A stretch of DNA of 64,000 bases from Palleronia rufa. GTDB taxonomy: Bacteria > Pseudomonadota > Alphaproteobacteria > Rhodobacterales > Rhodobacteraceae. Below the pieces are notes generated by a model, which did not search any database, was not told the origin of the DNA, and saw only the letters and a program-made list of their open reading frames with translations. The stretch lies in assembly GCF_000743715.1 (NCBI RefSeq), contig NZ_JQEY01000007.1, forward strand, positions 62,001 to 126,000, given 5' to 3'. The translations under genes were made by a program, and so were the position numbers. The first letter of the stretch is position 1, and each line of letters begins with the position of its first letter. Below, one piece after another: positions 30,262 through 40,259 of this stretch.

Positions 30262-30921
30262 ATGGCGAGGATATTGATCATCGGAGCGACGGGAGGCGTC
30301 GGCGCGCGGCTGATCCCGCTTCTGGCCGCGGACGCCCATGAGATCCACGGGCTGCACCGCGCCCCCGCGCAGGCCAAGGATCTGCAGCGCCAGGGTGTGA
30401 CGCCCCACGGCGGCGATCTGATGGAGATGTCCGAGGACGACTACGCAGCACTCGTCTCGGGCATGGAGGTGGTCGTTTTCTCCGCCGGCGCCGCCGGGTC
30501 GGGCGCCGACCGCACGACGGAGATCGACGGCAATGGCCCGGTCAAGCTGATCCGCGCCATGGAGCGCGAAGGGGTCACGCGGCTGGTGCTGGTGTCGGTC
30601 TTTCCCGAAGCCGGACGCGACCGCGCGCCGTCTGACGGGTTCGAGCATTACATGGCCTGCAAGAAGCGCGCCGATGTCGCTGTCGCGGCCTCCGGACTCG
30701 ACTGGGTGATCGTACGGCCCGGAACCTTGCAGGACGCCGATGGCGACGGCATGGTCCGCGCCGGCCGGGCGGTGCCCTACGGAGACGTGGCGCGCGGAAA
30801 CGTGGCGCGGCTGATCGCAGAGGTCGTGGCCACGCCCGCGCTGAGGCGCGAGGCGATAGAGCTGACCGATGGCGACACGCCCGTGGCCGAGGCCGTGGCC
30901 GCGCTTCGCCGTGACGGCTGA
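30262..30921 (+). CDS. NAD(P)H-binding protein (atypical SDR)
   Basis: 219 residues. N-terminal Rossmann motif IIGATGGVGARLIPLL (GATGGVG), then GMEVVVFSAGAAG and GLDWVIVRPGTLQD, typical of the atypical short-chain dehydrogenases near NmrA and NAD-dependent epimerase-like families (YwnB-type). No classical YxxxK is obvious; YMACKKRADV occupies the equivalent position with Tyr and Lys spaced four apart. Substrate unknown; some members bind cofactor as redox sensors. Confidence 0.85.
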   Translation: MARILIIGATGGVGARLIPLLAADAHEIHGLHRAPAQAKDLQRQGVTPHGGDLMEMSEDDYAALVSGMEVVVFSAGAAGSGADRTTEIDGNGPVKLIRAMEREGVTRLVLVSVFPEAGRDRAPSDGFEHYMACKKRADVAVAASGLDWVIVRPGTLQDADGDGMVRAGRAVPYGDVARGNVARLIAEVVATPALRREAIELTDGDTPVAEAVAALRRDG

Positions 30922-30984
30922 GGGATCCCGGCTTGCGGTCAGCGGTGATCGTGCGACAGTGTCGCGCAAACGGGAGGGCAGGAC

Positions 30985-31746
30985 ATGAAACTCGACGGAC
31001 AGGTGGCGATCGTGACCGGGGGCGCGTCGGGGCTTGGCGGCGCGACGGCGGCGCGGCTGGCGGGCGCGGGCGCGGCGGTGGCGATCTTCGACCGCGACGC
31101 GGACAAGGGCCGGGCCCATGCGACGGCGATCGGCGCCACGTTCCATGAGGTCGACGTGACCGATGCGACCGCCGTCGCCGACGCCATCGCCAGCGCAGAG
31201 GGCGCCAACGGCACCGCGCGCATCCTGGTGAACTGCGCCGGGGTCGGCCCGCCCGCCAAGGTCGTGAACCGCGACGGAGACCCCCTGCCGCTGGACGCCT
31301 TCGCCCGCGTCGTGTCGATCAACCTGCTCGGGACCTTCAACGTGCTGTCGAAATTCGCCGCCCGGCTGGTCGCCGCCCCCCGCGACGGCGAGGAGGCCGG
31401 CGTGATCGTCAACACCGCCTCCGTCGCGGCCTATGACGGGCAGATCGGGCAGGCCGCCTATGCGGCGTCGAAGGGCGGCATCGTCGGCATGACCCTGCCC
31501 GTCGCCCGGGAATTCGCCCGCCACGGCATCCGCGTGATGACCATCGCGCCGGGCCTGTTCCTGACCCCGCTGCTGGAAAGCCTGCCCGAAGAGGCGCAGC
31601 ACTCCCTGGGCGCGCAGGTGCCGTTCCCGAACCGGCTGGGCGATCCGGAGGAGTTCGCCCTGCTGGTCGAAAGCATCGTCGCCAACCCGATGCTGAACGG
31701 TGAGGTCATCCGCCTGGACGGCGCCATCCGGATGGCGCCGAAATGA
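30985..31746 (+). CDS. SDR 3-hydroxyacyl-CoA dehydrogenase (HSD10-like)
   Basis: 253 residues. Classical short-chain dehydrogenase: TGGASGLG cofactor loop (11-18), Asp in IFDRDADKG (NAD preference), NCAG, Ser in NTASVAAYDG, and YAASKGG with catalytic Tyr and Lys. The insert RDGDPLPLDAFARVVSINLLGTFNV and the end NGEVIRLDGAIRMAPK are like type II 3-hydroxyacyl-CoA dehydrogenases. Its stop overlaps the start of the acyl-CoA dehydrogenase gene (ATGA), which supports a role in beta-oxidation. Confidence 0.9.
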   Translation: MKLDGQVAIVTGGASGLGGATAARLAGAGAAVAIFDRDADKGRAHATAIGATFHEVDVTDATAVADAIASAEGANGTARILVNCAGVGPPAKVVNRDGDPLPLDAFARVVSINLLGTFNVLSKFAARLVAAPRDGEEAGVIVNTASVAAYDGQIGQAAYAASKGGIVGMTLPVAREFARHGIRVMTIAPGLFLTPLLESLPEEAQHSLGAQVPFPNRLGDPEEFALLVESIVANPMLNGEVIRLDGAIRMAPK

Positions 31747-32927
31747 CCCCGCTGGAGCAGACCCACGGCCTGTCGGACCGCGCCCGCGACATTGCCCGGC
31801 GGGTCGAGAGCTTCGTGCGCGACACCGTCGTCCCCTACGAACGGGACCCCCGGCAGGACGCCCACGGCCCCGCGGAGGCGCTGGTCGCGGAACTGCGCGA
31901 ACAGGCCCGCGCCGCCGGGCTGATGACGCCCCATATCGGCGCGGACGGCAGCCATCTCACCCACCGCGAGATGACGGCCGTCCTGATCCGCTCGGGCCTC
32001 TCCACGCTCGGCCCCGTGGCGCTGAACACCGCCGCACCGGATGAGGGCAACATGTTCCTTCTGGGCCGGGTCGGCAGCGATGAGCTGAAGGCGCGGTTCC
32101 TGGCGCCGCTGGTGGCGGGCGACAAGCGCTCGGCCTTCTTCATGACCGAACCGGCGGCGGACGGCGGCGCCGGTTCGGACCCGTCGATGATGCAGACCAC
32201 CTGCCGCCCGGACGGCAACCACTGGGTGATCGACGGGCGCAAGGCCTACATCACCGGAGCCCAGGGCGCCGGCGTCGGCATCGTCATGGCGAAGGCCGAC
32301 GAAGGCGCCTGCATGTTCCTGGTGGACCTGCCGGACCCCGCGATCCGGATCGAGCGCGTGCTCGACACGCTCGACGGCTCGATGCCCGGGGGCCATGCCG
32401 TCGTGCGCATCGACGGCCTGCGCGTCCCCGCCAGCCAGATGCTGGGCGAGGCGGGAGAGGGGTTCAAATACGCGCAGGTCCGGCTGGCCCCCGCCCGGTT
32501 GACCCACTGCATGAGGTGGCTGGGCGCGTGCCTGCGCGCGCAGGAGATCGCCACCGACTACACCTGCCGCCGCCATGCTTTCGGCAAGCCGCTGATCGAA
32601 CATGAGGGCGTCGGCTTCATGCTGGCGGAGAACCGCATCGACCTGATGCAGGCCGAACTGATGACCTACTGGTGCGCCGACGTGCTCGACCGCGGCGACC
32701 GCGGCACCACCGAAAGCTCCATGGCCAAGGTGGCGGTGTCGGAGGCGCTGATGCGGGTGGCCGACAAATGCGTGCAGGTGATGGGCGGGCAGGGCGTCAC
32801 CGCCGATACGCCGGTCGAGCGCGTGTTCCGGGAAATCCGCGCCTTTCGCATCTACGACGGCCCGACAGAGGTGCACAAATGGAGCCTGGGGCGCAAGATC
32901 CAGCGCGACTGGAGCAAGCGCGCCTGA
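31743..32927 (+). CDS. Acyl-CoA dehydrogenase
   Basis: 394 residues; FAD-dependent first step of beta-oxidation. FFMTEPAADGGAGSDPSMMQTTC is the flavin-contact region, KAYITGAQGAG the middle beta domain, and the C-terminal helix bundle ends VMGGQGVTADTPVERVFREIRAFRIYDGPTEVHKWSLGR. It lacks a clear catalytic Glu in the EG motif of short-chain forms; here YDGPTE has Asp at that place, as in ACAD10/11-like enzymes, which may use an Asp. Coupled to the HSD10-like gene. Four bases separate it from the convergent kpsT-like stop. Confidence 0.92.
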   Translation: MTPLEQTHGLSDRARDIARRVESFVRDTVVPYERDPRQDAHGPAEALVAELREQARAAGLMTPHIGADGSHLTHREMTAVLIRSGLSTLGPVALNTAAPDEGNMFLLGRVGSDELKARFLAPLVAGDKRSAFFMTEPAADGGAGSDPSMMQTTCRPDGNHWVIDGRKAYITGAQGAGVGIVMAKADEGACMFLVDLPDPAIRIERVLDTLDGSMPGGHAVVRIDGLRVPASQMLGEAGEGFKYAQVRLAPARLTHCMRWLGACLRAQEIATDYTCRRHAFGKPLIEHEGVGFMLAENRIDLMQAELMTYWCADVLDRGDRGTTESSMAKVAVSEALMRVADKCVQVMGGQGVTADTPVERVFREIRAFRIYDGPTEVHKWSLGRKIQRDWSKRA

Positions 32928-32931
32928 CGGC

Positions 32932-33585
32932 TTAGGACATGTTGCGCTGGTGGTGGCGGATCGCGGCGTCCACGTCCTCGTAATAGGTGAGGTTGCCGTT
33001 CTCCAGAACCGCGCCGGAGTCGCAGAGCAGCTTCACCTGGTTGAGCGAGTGCGAGATCATGATCGCGCCGGACTTGCGCAGCCGGTCCTTGAGCACGGCG
33101 GCGCTCTTTTCCTTGAACGCGGCGTCGCCGACGGCGCCGATCTCGTCCATCAGGTAGGTGTCGAACGGAATCCCCATCGACAGCCCGAAGGCCAGGCGCG
33201 CCTTCATCCCCGATGAATAGGTGCGCACCGGCTCATAGAAGTGATCGCCCAGTTCCGCGAAGGACTGCGCGAAGTGGATCAGCTGCGCGCTGTCCACGCC
33301 GTAGACGCGCGCCGTGAACCGGACGTTCTGCACGCCCGTCAGATCGGCGTGGAACGTGCCGGCGAAGCCCACCGGCCAGGAAATCGTGCCGTCCGACAGG
33401 ACCTGCCCGCTGTCTGCGTTCAGAACCCCCGCGATGATCTTCATGAGGCTCGATTTTCCGGCCCCGTTGCGGCCCAGGATGGCGACGCACCGACCGGAAG
33501 GGAACTCCGCGTTCAGGTTCCGCGCGACGACCTTGCGCGAGCCTTTCAGCCAGAATGTCTTGCACAGGTTCTGCAGCCGGATCAT
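32932..33585 (-). CDS. kpsT: Capsular polysaccharide export ATPase (KpsT-like)
   Basis: 217 residues; ABC ATPase of the polysaccharide-export (ABC-2) class. Walker A GRNGAGKSSLMKI, the PVGFAGTFHADLTGVQNVRF segment typical of KpsT/Wzt, signature YSSGMKARLAFGLSM and Walker B TYLMDEIGAVGD. Powers export of capsule or O-chain with the KpsM-like permease. It follows the KpsE-like gene by 4 bp on minus, while its permease partner is on plus. Confidence 0.93.
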   Translation of the reverse strand: MIRLQNLCKTFWLKGSRKVVARNLNAEFPSGRCVAILGRNGAGKSSLMKIIAGVLNADSGQVLSDGTISWPVGFAGTFHADLTGVQNVRFTARVYGVDSAQLIHFAQSFAELGDHFYEPVRTYSSGMKARLAFGLSMGIPFDTYLMDEIGAVGDAAFKEKSAAVLKDRLRKSGAIMISHSLNQVKLLCDSGAVLENGNLTYYEDVDAAIRHHQRNMS

Positions 33586-33589
33586 GGAC

Positions 33590-34825
33590 TCACCGGCGGT
33601 CCTTCATGCTGTAGGCGACCAGGGTGATCAGGCAGAAGAGCCCGAAGGATCCCAGCGCCACCACCGCCAGGAGCAGCCAGCGTTGCGGATAGCGCGGGCT
33701 CTGGGGCAGGGTCGGGTCCACATAGGCGGCCAGGTACCGGCTCTGGCGCCGCGCCTCGGCCTTGGCGCTGTCATAGGCCGCCTGGGCCGACACATAGGCC
33801 TGCTCGGCGAATTCGCGGTCGAGCGACAGGCTCTCGAACTCCCCGATCACGTCCGCGTAGCCGCCGGACTCGCCCGATCCGCCGACCCCCAGCTTGCGGC
33901 GCTCCTCGGCGATACGGTTGCGGATCACGCCGATCCGCCGTTCGATCTGGTCGCCGCGCAGGTTGGCGCCGGTGGTCTGCTGCAGGGTCAGGTCGTATTC
34001 GATCAGCGATTCGGCAAGCTGCGCCTGGAGCGTGTTGAGCACCCCCATCTGGCCCTGGATGTCGGCCTGGGGATCGACGATCTGCTCGACGTTGCGGAAC
34101 CGCGTCAGCGCGGTGCGGGCCGCGCGCAGGCGCTCCACCGCGTCCTCCAGATCGCGCCGCGCGTATTCGGTCAGGTCCGACTGGGCGACGGCCGACAGCT
34201 CGTTGATCCGCTGGCTCGACATGTCGAACAGGGTCTCGGTGATGAGCTGCGCGTCCTCCGGCGTGAAGGCGCGGGCCTCGACCTCGATCAGGCCGGTGCC
34301 GGGGTCGTAGCTGACCTTGACCATGCCGTGCCAGAAATCCACCAGCTCCTCGACCGTCGGATCGGGGCCCAGCGTGAAGACCGGATCGTTGTCGGGCTTG
34401 CTGAACATGGCGCTGACATCGATGCGCTCGTCGATGGCCATGACCAGTCCCTGGGACTGGATGTATTCGTAGAGGATATCGGTGTCGGACCCGCTGCTGT
34501 TGGACATGCCCGCCAGCCCCACCAGCGTCTCCACCGGATTGGTGACCTCTTCCTTGCGCACGGTGAAGCCCACGGTAGAGGCATATTGGTCCGCCGCGCG
34601 CGCGAAGAGGTAGATGCCGGTCGCGGCGGTCGGCGCCAGGCAGAACACCACGAAGGCCGCAAGCGTCACCCAGTGGCGCAGCCGCATCCGCGCCCGCTGC
34701 GCGGCGGGCGCGATCTCGACCACGCGCATGGCGGGCGCCCCGCCGGGGGGGGGCTTGCGGTTCGCCTGGGGGCCGCGCTTCGCGGGCGCGTCCACCTGGT
34801 CGGTCGGGATCGGAGATTTCGCCAA
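33590..34825 (-). CDS. kpsE: Capsule export inner-membrane protein (KpsE/PCP-3 type)
   Basis: 411 residues. Cytoplasmic Pro-rich N-terminus, one membrane helix (about 50-70, WVTLAAFVVFCLAPTAATGIY), a long periplasmic part with coiled coils (AVERLRAARTALTRFRNVEQ, EFAEQAYVSAQAAYDSAKAEA) and a second C-terminal helix (LLLAVVALGSFGLFCLITLV). This is the layout of polysaccharide co-polymerase class 3 proteins (KpsE/CtrB) that bridge the inner-membrane exporter to the outer-membrane channel. The open frame starts with TTG at 34825; an ATG at 34729 (MRVVEIAPAA) is another candidate, both with weak ribosome-binding sites. Confidence 0.9.
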   Translation of the reverse strand: MAKSPIPTDQVDAPAKRGPQANRKPPPGGAPAMRVVEIAPAAQRARMRLRHWVTLAAFVVFCLAPTAATGIYLFARAADQYASTVGFTVRKEEVTNPVETLVGLAGMSNSSGSDTDILYEYIQSQGLVMAIDERIDVSAMFSKPDNDPVFTLGPDPTVEELVDFWHGMVKVSYDPGTGLIEVEARAFTPEDAQLITETLFDMSSQRINELSAVAQSDLTEYARRDLEDAVERLRAARTALTRFRNVEQIVDPQADIQGQMGVLNTLQAQLAESLIEYDLTLQQTTGANLRGDQIERRIGVIRNRIAEERRKLGVGGSGESGGYADVIGEFESLSLDREFAEQAYVSAQAAYDSAKAEARRQSRYLAAYVDPTLPQSPRYPQRWLLLAVVALGSFGLFCLITLVAYSMKDRR

Positions 34826-34848
34826 ATGCGTCCCGTCGATGGGCGGAA

Positions 34849-34877
34849 TTGCCTTTATCCTGCCTGCCGACTATACG
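34849..34877 (+). promoter_or_regulatory. Sigma-70-like promoter of the kpsM-like gene
   Basis: TTGCCT (34849-34854), 17 bp, TATACG (34872-34877). On the opposite strand ACTATA reads TATAGT at 34870-34875, a possible -10 for kpsE, so the two divergent -10 elements would overlap. Its position argues against the upstream ATG (34839) as the kpsM start. Confidence 0.5.
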
Positions 34878-34916
34878 CTGCGACCGGGACTTTCACCAGC
34901 CGAGGTCATCAGAAAT

Positions 34917-35711
34917 TTGCGACCGACCGCCCGTCTGAGATCCACGCGCAGCGTTCCCACATTCCGCGCCATCACCGCGCTGATCCTGCGCGAGATGGAG
35001 ACGACCTACGGGCGCTCTCCCGGCGGCTATCTCTGGGCCTTCGTGGACCCCGTCGCCGGCATCGCGCTGCTCACCCTGGTGTTCTCGCTGCTGCTGCGCT
35101 CGCCCAGCCTGGGGACGAATTTCGCCCTGTTCTATTCGACCGGGATCGTGGTCTTCACCGGCTACAACGCGCTGTCGGGCGCGGTCTCCTCGGCGCTGCG
35201 GTATTCCAAGGCGTTGCTGCAATATCCCGCGGTGACCTTCATGGACGCCATCCTCGCGCGGTTCCTGCTGAACCTGCTGACGCAGATGGCGGTCGGGGCG
35301 CTCATCGTTTACGGCATCATCTGGTTCTACGAGCTGAACCCGATCATCCGCTGGGAGCCGATCATGCTGGCCACCGCGATGAGCGCGTCGCTGGCCATGG
35401 GGATCGGGCTGTTCAACTGCTACCTGTTCCTGCGGTTCCAGGTCTGGCAGCGGATCTGGTCGATCCTCAATCGCCCGCTCTTCATCCTGTCGGGGATCAT
35501 CTTCATCCCCGAGGACGTGGGCGGCAGGAGCGCCGAACTGCTGATGATCAACCCGCTGACCCACATCACCAGCGAGATGCGCAAGGGATTCTACGGCACC
35601 TATGAGGCCGCTCTCGTCAACCCGACCTATGTGTTCGCCTGGGCGCTGGGCTTCGGCGTGGCCGGCATGTTCCTGCTGTCGTACCACTACCAGGACGCGA
35701 TGAACCGGTGA
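34917..35711 (+). CDS. kpsM: Polysaccharide ABC-2 permease (KpsM-like)
   Basis: 264 residues from a TTG start. ITALILREMETTYGRSPGGYLWA at the N-terminus and six membrane helices match KpsM/Wzm capsule or LPS export permeases. The family is about 260 residues, which fits the TTG at 34917 (GAGG 11 bp upstream); an ATG at 34839 would give 290 residues but lies before the apparent promoter. Partner of the minus-strand KpsT-like ATPase. The RgpF-like gene begins 10 bp after its stop. Confidence 0.88.
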   Translation: MRPTARLRSTRSVPTFRAITALILREMETTYGRSPGGYLWAFVDPVAGIALLTLVFSLLLRSPSLGTNFALFYSTGIVVFTGYNALSGAVSSALRYSKALLQYPAVTFMDAILARFLLNLLTQMAVGALIVYGIIWFYELNPIIRWEPIMLATAMSASLAMGIGLFNCYLFLRFQVWQRIWSILNRPLFILSGIIFIPEDVGGRSAELLMINPLTHITSEMRKGFYGTYEAALVNPTYVFAWALGFGVAGMFLLSYHYQDAMNR

Positions 35712-35721
35712 GGGCGCGGCC

Positions 35722-36807
35722 ATGAGGGATCTGCGGCGCAAGGCCGGTCTGGTCCTGAGGCTGGCCCTGCCGACCCGGGCAGAGCGCGCCTGCGTGGCCG
35801 AGATCCGCCAGAGCGGGCTGTTCGACCGGGCCTATTACCGCGCCTCCCACCCCTATTTGAACCCGCTGCACCGCGCCTGGCCCGAGCGGCACTACGTCCA
35901 GTTCGGAGAGCGCGCCGGACTGCGGCCGAACCCCGCCTTCTCGCCGCAGGCCTACCTGCGCCACCTGGCGGACCCGCCGCGCGACGGGCGCGCGCTGCTT
36001 CACTACATCCGCGCCGGCCGGACCGGCGTCACCGAAGAGCCGGACGGCGCCTGGCATCTGACGCCCCTTGCCGGGACGGACCGGGCCCCCGTCGCCCCCG
36101 CCGCCATCGTCGCGCATGTGTTCTACCGCGATCTCTGGCCGGAGCTTGCCGCCGCCATCGCCCGCCAGGGCATCGCCGCCGATCTCTTCGTGACCGTCAC
36201 CGCCCATCCCGCCGGCGACGAACGGATGGTGCGCGCCATCACCGGGCAATTTCCGCGGGCGCGCGTCTGGTCGGTGCCGAACCGGGGCCGCGACGTGCTG
36301 CCGTTCCTGGGGCTGCTGGCCACGGGCGCGCTGGCGGAATACCGCGCGGTGGCCAAGATCCACGGCAAGAAATCGCCGCTGCGCACCGACGGCGACGCCT
36401 GGCGCGCGCGACTCGTCGACGGGATCCTGGGCGATTCCCGGGTCACCGAACGCGCCCTGGAGCGGTTCCTGGCGGACCGTAGCGCCGGCCTCTGGGTGGC
36501 GGACGGACAGCGGCAGGGGGGGGCGCGGCTCTGGCGGATGAACCGCCCCCGGACAGAGGCGCTGCTGGCCGCCATCGGCATCGCCCCCGACGCGGATCTG
36601 GCGCCGTTCCCCGCCGGCTCGATCTACTGGGCCAAGCCGCAGGTGCTGGAGGCGCTCCGCAGGCTCCATCCCGGCCCGGACGGGTTCGAGCCCGAGCGGG
36701 GCCAGGCCGATGGGACGACCGCCCACGCGGTCGAGCGCGCGACGGGCCAGATCGCCCGCGCCCAGGGTCTCCGCGTGGTCGAGACGTCGGAGCTTTTGAC
36801 CCCGTGA
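35722..36807 (+). CDS. RgpF-like rhamnan synthesis protein
   Basis: 361 residues. The C-terminal two thirds match the rhamnan synthesis F family: IVAHVFYRDLWPELAAAI, DLFVTVTAHP, RVWSVPNRGRDVLPFLGLL, AVAKIHGKKSPLRTDGDAWR. The N-terminal 110 residues (LFDRAYYRASHPYLNPLHRAWPERHYVQFGE) are a domain often found in front of glycosyltransferases in Rhodobacterales. RgpF works in making rhamnose-containing polymers in streptococci. Placement beside rmlCBDA and an ABC exporter supports a rhamnose polymer here. It ends in a GTGA overlap with the next glycosyltransferase. Confidence 0.85.
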   Translation: MRDLRRKAGLVLRLALPTRAERACVAEIRQSGLFDRAYYRASHPYLNPLHRAWPERHYVQFGERAGLRPNPAFSPQAYLRHLADPPRDGRALLHYIRAGRTGVTEEPDGAWHLTPLAGTDRAPVAPAAIVAHVFYRDLWPELAAAIARQGIAADLFVTVTAHPAGDERMVRAITGQFPRARVWSVPNRGRDVLPFLGLLATGALAEYRAVAKIHGKKSPLRTDGDAWRARLVDGILGDSRVTERALERFLADRSAGLWVADGQRQGGARLWRMNRPRTEALLAAIGIAPDADLAPFPAGSIYWAKPQVLEALRRLHPGPDGFEPERGQADGTTAHAVERATGQIARAQGLRVVETSELLTP

Positions 36808-37712
36808 CCCCGCATGTCCAGATCCTGCTGGCGGTTCACAACGGTGCGGACCACCTGCCCGACCAGCTTGCCAGCTACGCCCGGCAGACCCTCGACACCT
36901 GGTCGCTGATCGCCTCGGACGACGGATCGGCGGATGACAGCCGGGCGGCGGTCGCGCGGTTCGGCGCCGCCCATCCCGGACGCGTCGCGGTGATCGACGG
37001 GCCGCGGCAGGGCTACGGGCAGAACTTCCTGCACCTTCTGCGCCAGGCGGATGCGGAGTTCGCGGCGCTGTCGGATCAGGACGACGCGTGGTTCCCGCAT
37101 CATCTGGCCCGCGCGGTCTGGCGGCTCGGGGGCCATACGGACCGCCCGGCGCTCTACTGCGCGCGGACCATCCTGTGCGACGCGGACCTGCGCCCCCTGC
37201 GCCCGACGCGGTTGTTCCGCGGCACCCCCTCCTTCGCCCATGCGCTGGTCCAGAGCCTGGCCGGCGGGCATACAATGGTGCTGAACCGCGCGGCCCTGTC
37301 GCTGGCGCAGGACGCGTCCGCCGCCGTGGAGGGGCCGATCGTCCATGACTGGTTTCTCTACCAGCTTGTGACCGGCAGCGGCGGCGTGGTGATCTACGAT
37401 CCCGCCCCGGCGCTTGAGTACCGCCAGCACGGCCGCAACCAGATCGGTGGGGCCGCCGCCCCGCGCCACCGCGTCGCCCGGCTGCTGGAGGGCCGGTTCC
37501 GCCGCTGGAACGAGGTCAATATCGGCACCCTTCAGCGTCTGCGCCCGCATCTGACCGCCGATGCCGCCGACCGGCTGGACCGGTTCGCCGCCGCTCGCGC
37601 CGCCCGCACCGGGATCGGACGCCTGCGCGCCCTGTCGCGCGCCGGCGTCGGACGGCAGACGGTGCCGGAGCAGATCGCCCTCTACCTTGCCGCCCTGGCC
37701 GGCCGGATCTGA
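36804..37712 (+). CDS. Family 2 glycosyltransferase (rhamnosyltransferase-like)
   Basis: 302 residues. GT-A fold: VQILLAVHNGADHLPDQLAS, SDDGSADDS (nucleotide-sugar contact), GYGQNFLHLLRQADAEF and ALSDQDDAW, the DXD-like motif typical of rhamnosyltransferase-type GT2 enzymes. YDPAPALEYRQHGRNQIGG is the usual C-terminal signature. Starts with GTG overlapping the rgpF-like stop. The adjacent dTDP-rhamnose genes make rhamnose a likely donor; the acceptor is unknown. Confidence 0.9.
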   Translation: MTPHVQILLAVHNGADHLPDQLASYARQTLDTWSLIASDDGSADDSRAAVARFGAAHPGRVAVIDGPRQGYGQNFLHLLRQADAEFAALSDQDDAWFPHHLARAVWRLGGHTDRPALYCARTILCDADLRPLRPTRLFRGTPSFAHALVQSLAGGHTMVLNRAALSLAQDASAAVEGPIVHDWFLYQLVTGSGGVVIYDPAPALEYRQHGRNQIGGAAAPRHRVARLLEGRFRRWNEVNIGTLQRLRPHLTADAADRLDRFAAARAARTGIGRLRALSRAGVGRQTVPEQIALYLAALAGRI

Positions 37713-37777
37713 ACCGTCTGGCCTCTCGCGCCAAGTCGGGTTAGCTCAGGGCGCGAACCGAACCGGGGAGTTTTCGC

Positions 37778-38346
37778 GTGCAGATCGACGCCACCGCCAT
37801 CGCCGATGTCCTGATCCTCACCCCGCGGCGTTTCGCCGACGACAGGGGCTTCTTCTCGGAAGTCTGGAACCGTGAGACCCTGCGCCGTGAGGCCGGGATC
37901 GACGCCGCCTTCGTGCAGGACAACCAGTCCCTGACCCGCGCGCCGGGCACCGTCCGCGGTCTCCACTGCCAGACCCCGCCCCGCGCCCAGGCCAAGCTGG
38001 TGCGCTGCGGCCGGGGCGCCGTGCGCGACGTGGCGGCGGACATCCGCAAGGGCTCCGACACCTACGGGCAGTGGGTCGCCGTGGAGCTTTCGGCAGAGAA
38101 CGGCCGCCAACTCTATATCCCCGAAGGGTTCCTGCACGGTTTCGTGACGCTGACGCCGGACGCCGAACTGCTCTACAAATGCACCGACACCTACGCCCCG
38201 GAGTGCGATGTCTCGATCCGCTACGACGACCCGGACCTTGCCATCGACTGGGGCGTGACGGTCGACGCAGGCCAGCTTTCGGCCAAGGACCGCGACGCAC
38301 CGGCGCTGGCCGCGTTCGACAATCCGTTCGTCGTGGAGGTGGCGCG

Positions 38347-38350
<4 letters not shown>
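37778..38350 (+). CDS. rfbC: dTDP-4-dehydrorhamnose 3,5-epimerase
   Basis: 190 residues, cupin fold. [30 protein letters not shown] with the catalytic His in [18 protein letters not shown] and [20 protein letters not shown] are all family signatures. Third step of dTDP-L-rhamnose synthesis. GTG start behind GGGGAG. First of four overlapping genes rfbC-B-D-A; 65 bp separate it from the glycosyltransferase. Confidence 0.97.
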
Positions 38351-39410
<1,060 letters not shown>

Positions 39411-39414
<4 letters not shown>

Positions 39415-40259
39415 TCCTGGTGTTCGGCGCGAACGGTCAGGTGGGCCGCCACCTGGCGCGGATGGACGGCACCCGCGCCCTGTCGCGGGATGAGGCGGAT
39501 CTGTCGGACCCCGGCGCCTGCGCGCGCGCGATCCGCGACGCCCGCCCCGACGCGGTGATCAACGCCGCCGCCTACACGGCCGTGGACAAGGCCGAGGAGG
39601 ACGAGGCCCGCGCCACCACGGTCAACGGCGACAGCCCCGGCGCCATGGCGCGGGCGGCGGCGGATCTGGGCGTGCCGATCGTACAGATCTCCACGGATTA
39701 TGTCTTTCAGGGGACAGGAACGGTGCCCTATTGTACAAACGACGCCACCGCGCCGCTCGGTGCCTACGGCCGCTCCAAGCTGGCCGGCGAAAAGGCCGTC
39801 CGCGCGGCGGGCGGCACGCACGCGATCCTGCGCACCTCCTGGGTCTTCGCGGGCCACGGCGCGAATTTCGTGCGCACCATGCTGCGCCTTTCCCAAACCC
39901 GCGACCGGCTGGCCATCGTCGCGGACCAGGTGGGCGGCCCGACGCCGGCCGGGGCCATCGCAGAGGCCACCCTTGCCATGGCGCACCGCCTGATCGCCGC
40001 GCCAAGTGCCTCCGGCACCTACCATTTTTCCGGTGCGCCCGATGTCAGCTGGGCCGATTTCGCCCGCGCCATCTTTGCCGAAGCCGGCCGTGCCGTGACG
40101 GTCGAGGATATCCCCGGCGCATCCTACCCAACCCCCGCCGCGCGGCCCGCCAACTCGAGGCTGGATTGCTCCGACACCAAGGCCGCTTTCGGGCTGACCC
40201 GCCCGGACTGGCGCGCGGCGCTCGGCCCCGTCATCCGCGAGATCGAGGCGACGCCATGA
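39411..40259 (+). CDS. rfbD: dTDP-4-dehydrorhamnose reductase
   Basis: 282 residues; SDR using NAD(P)H. FGANGQVG Rossmann loop, [36 protein letters not shown] catalytic Tyr/Lys and [18 protein letters not shown]. Last step of dTDP-L-rhamnose synthesis. Start ATG at 39411 overlaps the rfbB stop. Confidence 0.97.

Noticed and set aside
26922-30341. 1139-codon plus-strand frame over the helicase and pdeM genes
   Set aside because: Low-complexity Arg/Pro/Gln composition, while the minus strand encodes two clear enzymes.
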